Of a stretch of 28,335 nt of DNA, positions 27,992 through 28,335 are shown piece by piece. The notes below the pieces were generated by a model. The model was given only the letters and a program-made list of their open reading frames with translations. It was not told the origin of the DNA and ran no database searches. The stretch comes from Clostridiales bacterium. GTDB taxonomy: Bacteria > Bacillota > Clostridia > Christensenellales > Aristaeellaceae. Location: assembly GCA_004557125.1 (NCBI GenBank), contig SFET01000046.1, forward strand, positions 1-28,335, read 5' to 3'. The position numbers and the translations under genes were made by a program. Each line of letters begins with the position of its first letter. Position 1 is the stretch's first letter.

Positions 27992-28139
27992 ACCGGACTC
28001 CTGCCCCCATAGATCAGAGGGGCAGGAGTCCTTATCTTTGCGTTTCGATTGAATCGATTTTGCTAAGCGAAATGCGGTACAATTTGAAATGGGAATATCG
28101 GCGGCAAACAGTGGGATCCTCCACCGACTGTACAGGCGG
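27992..28139 (+). repeat. Tandem noncoding repeat, copy 2
   Basis: A diverged copy of the unit 181 nt upstream, about 80% identical over the first 90 nt by eye. Its hairpin GGACTCCTGCCCC (27995-28007) / GGGGCAGGAGTCC (28019-28031) differs from copy 1 by a swapped base pair (G-C to C-G), keeping the stem. No coding sequence is evident in either copy. Confidence 0.75.
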
Positions 28140-28198
28140 AATGCTTATTGCACGAAATGTGGAATTGGCTTCTCATCGCAGACAGGAAGAAGACAAAA

Positions 28199-28232
28199 AG
28201 AAACCGTGTAAGTCATCTGACTTACACGGTTT
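28199..28232 (-). terminator. Terminator of the tRNA gene
   Basis: AAACCGTGTAAGTCA (28201-28215) and TGACTTACACGGTTT (28218-28232) form a 15-bp dyad. On the minus strand TCTTTTTG follows; it begins 5 nt after the tRNA 3' end. The plus strand also has a short T-run. Confidence 0.88.
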
Positions 28233-28236
28233 TTGT

Positions 28237-28313
28237 TGGTACCGGCGATCGGATTCGAACCAATGACACTCCGGGTATGAACCGGATTCTCTAGCCAACT
28301 GAGATACGCCGGC
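28237..28313 (-). tRNA. tRNA-Met (CAT anticodon)
   Basis: On the minus strand the 77-nt cloverleaf has acceptor GCCGGCG/CGCCGGT, D-stem TCTC/GAGA, anticodon stem TCCGG/CCGGA with loop TTCATAC (anticodon CAT), a T-arm with TTCGAAT, discriminator A and an encoded CCA. The anticodon stem lacks the GGG/CCC of initiator tRNA, so elongator Met is likely. A CAT tRNA modified to read Ile AUA cannot be excluded from sequence alone. Confidence 0.93.
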
Positions 28314-28335
28314 AAATGGTTGCGGGGGAGGGATT

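Overview
The window reads as a chromosomal segment of a GC-rich (roughly 60% by eye), anaerobic, Gram-positive gut-type Clostridia (Bacillota). The evidence is sortase-anchored pilins, a T-box-controlled thrS, pyruvate:ferredoxin oxidoreductase as a core enzyme, csoR-copA, a cytidylate-kinase-like gene and very strong Shine-Dalgarno (SD) sites. Species cannot be assigned from the sequence alone; Oscillospirales or Christensenellales relatives are plausible.

Layout. 1-8.03 kb, plus strand: a Spa-type pilus operon with a VWA tip adhesin (truncated by the window edge), a major shaft pilin, a class C sortase, a minor/basal pilin and a second sortase with an unusual repeat-rich N-terminal insert. 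8.14-8.58 kb: no convincing protein, but a promoter, about 400 nt with nested and long-range complementarity, and a terminator, i.e. a candidate structured RNA ahead of a cytidylate-kinase-like gene (8.65-9.29 kb). 9.43-12.25 kb: rhaA-rhaB for L-rhamnose use, with rhaB broken by a small out-of-frame deletion. 12.46-15.0 kb: a lone DUF262/DUF1524/DUF4268 (GmrSD-like) defence gene, lower in GC than its neighbours, interrupted by one in-frame TAG inside its DGQQR motif.

15.2-18.14 kb, minus strand: copper efflux operon csoR-copA. copA carries a C-terminal HMA domain preceded by its own SD-ATG, and the operator lies in a consensus promoter. 18.17-21.6 kb, minus strand: methionine ABC transporter, metN-metI as one unit and metQ as another. 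metQ has its own consensus promoter, then a 38-codon Met/Cys-rich leader peptide, then an intrinsic terminator: the geometry of ribosome-mediated attenuation. 21.7-24.1 kb, minus strand: a 57-aa DUF3006-like protein, a cluster of palindromes, and thrS with its T-box. 24.2-27.8 kb, plus strand: nifJ (PFOR), disrupted by a deletion of about 62 nt in the TPP domain. 27.8-28.2 kb: a diverged tandem duplication of a hairpin-bearing noncoding unit. 28.24-28.31 kb, minus strand: tRNA with CAT anticodon and encoded CCA.

How the genes work together. The pilus genes form a self-contained assembly line (tip, shaft, base, two sortases). csoR-copA is a feedback circuit. MetNIQ imports methionine under apparently two separate controls. 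Three genes in 17 kb (rhaB, the DUF262 gene, nifJ) carry disabling lesions. Because nifJ is central to metabolism in such anaerobes, assembly or sequencing error must be considered for the two deletions. The most promising undescribed elements are the Met/Cys leader-peptide attenuator of metQ and the structured RNA at 8.17-8.58 kb.
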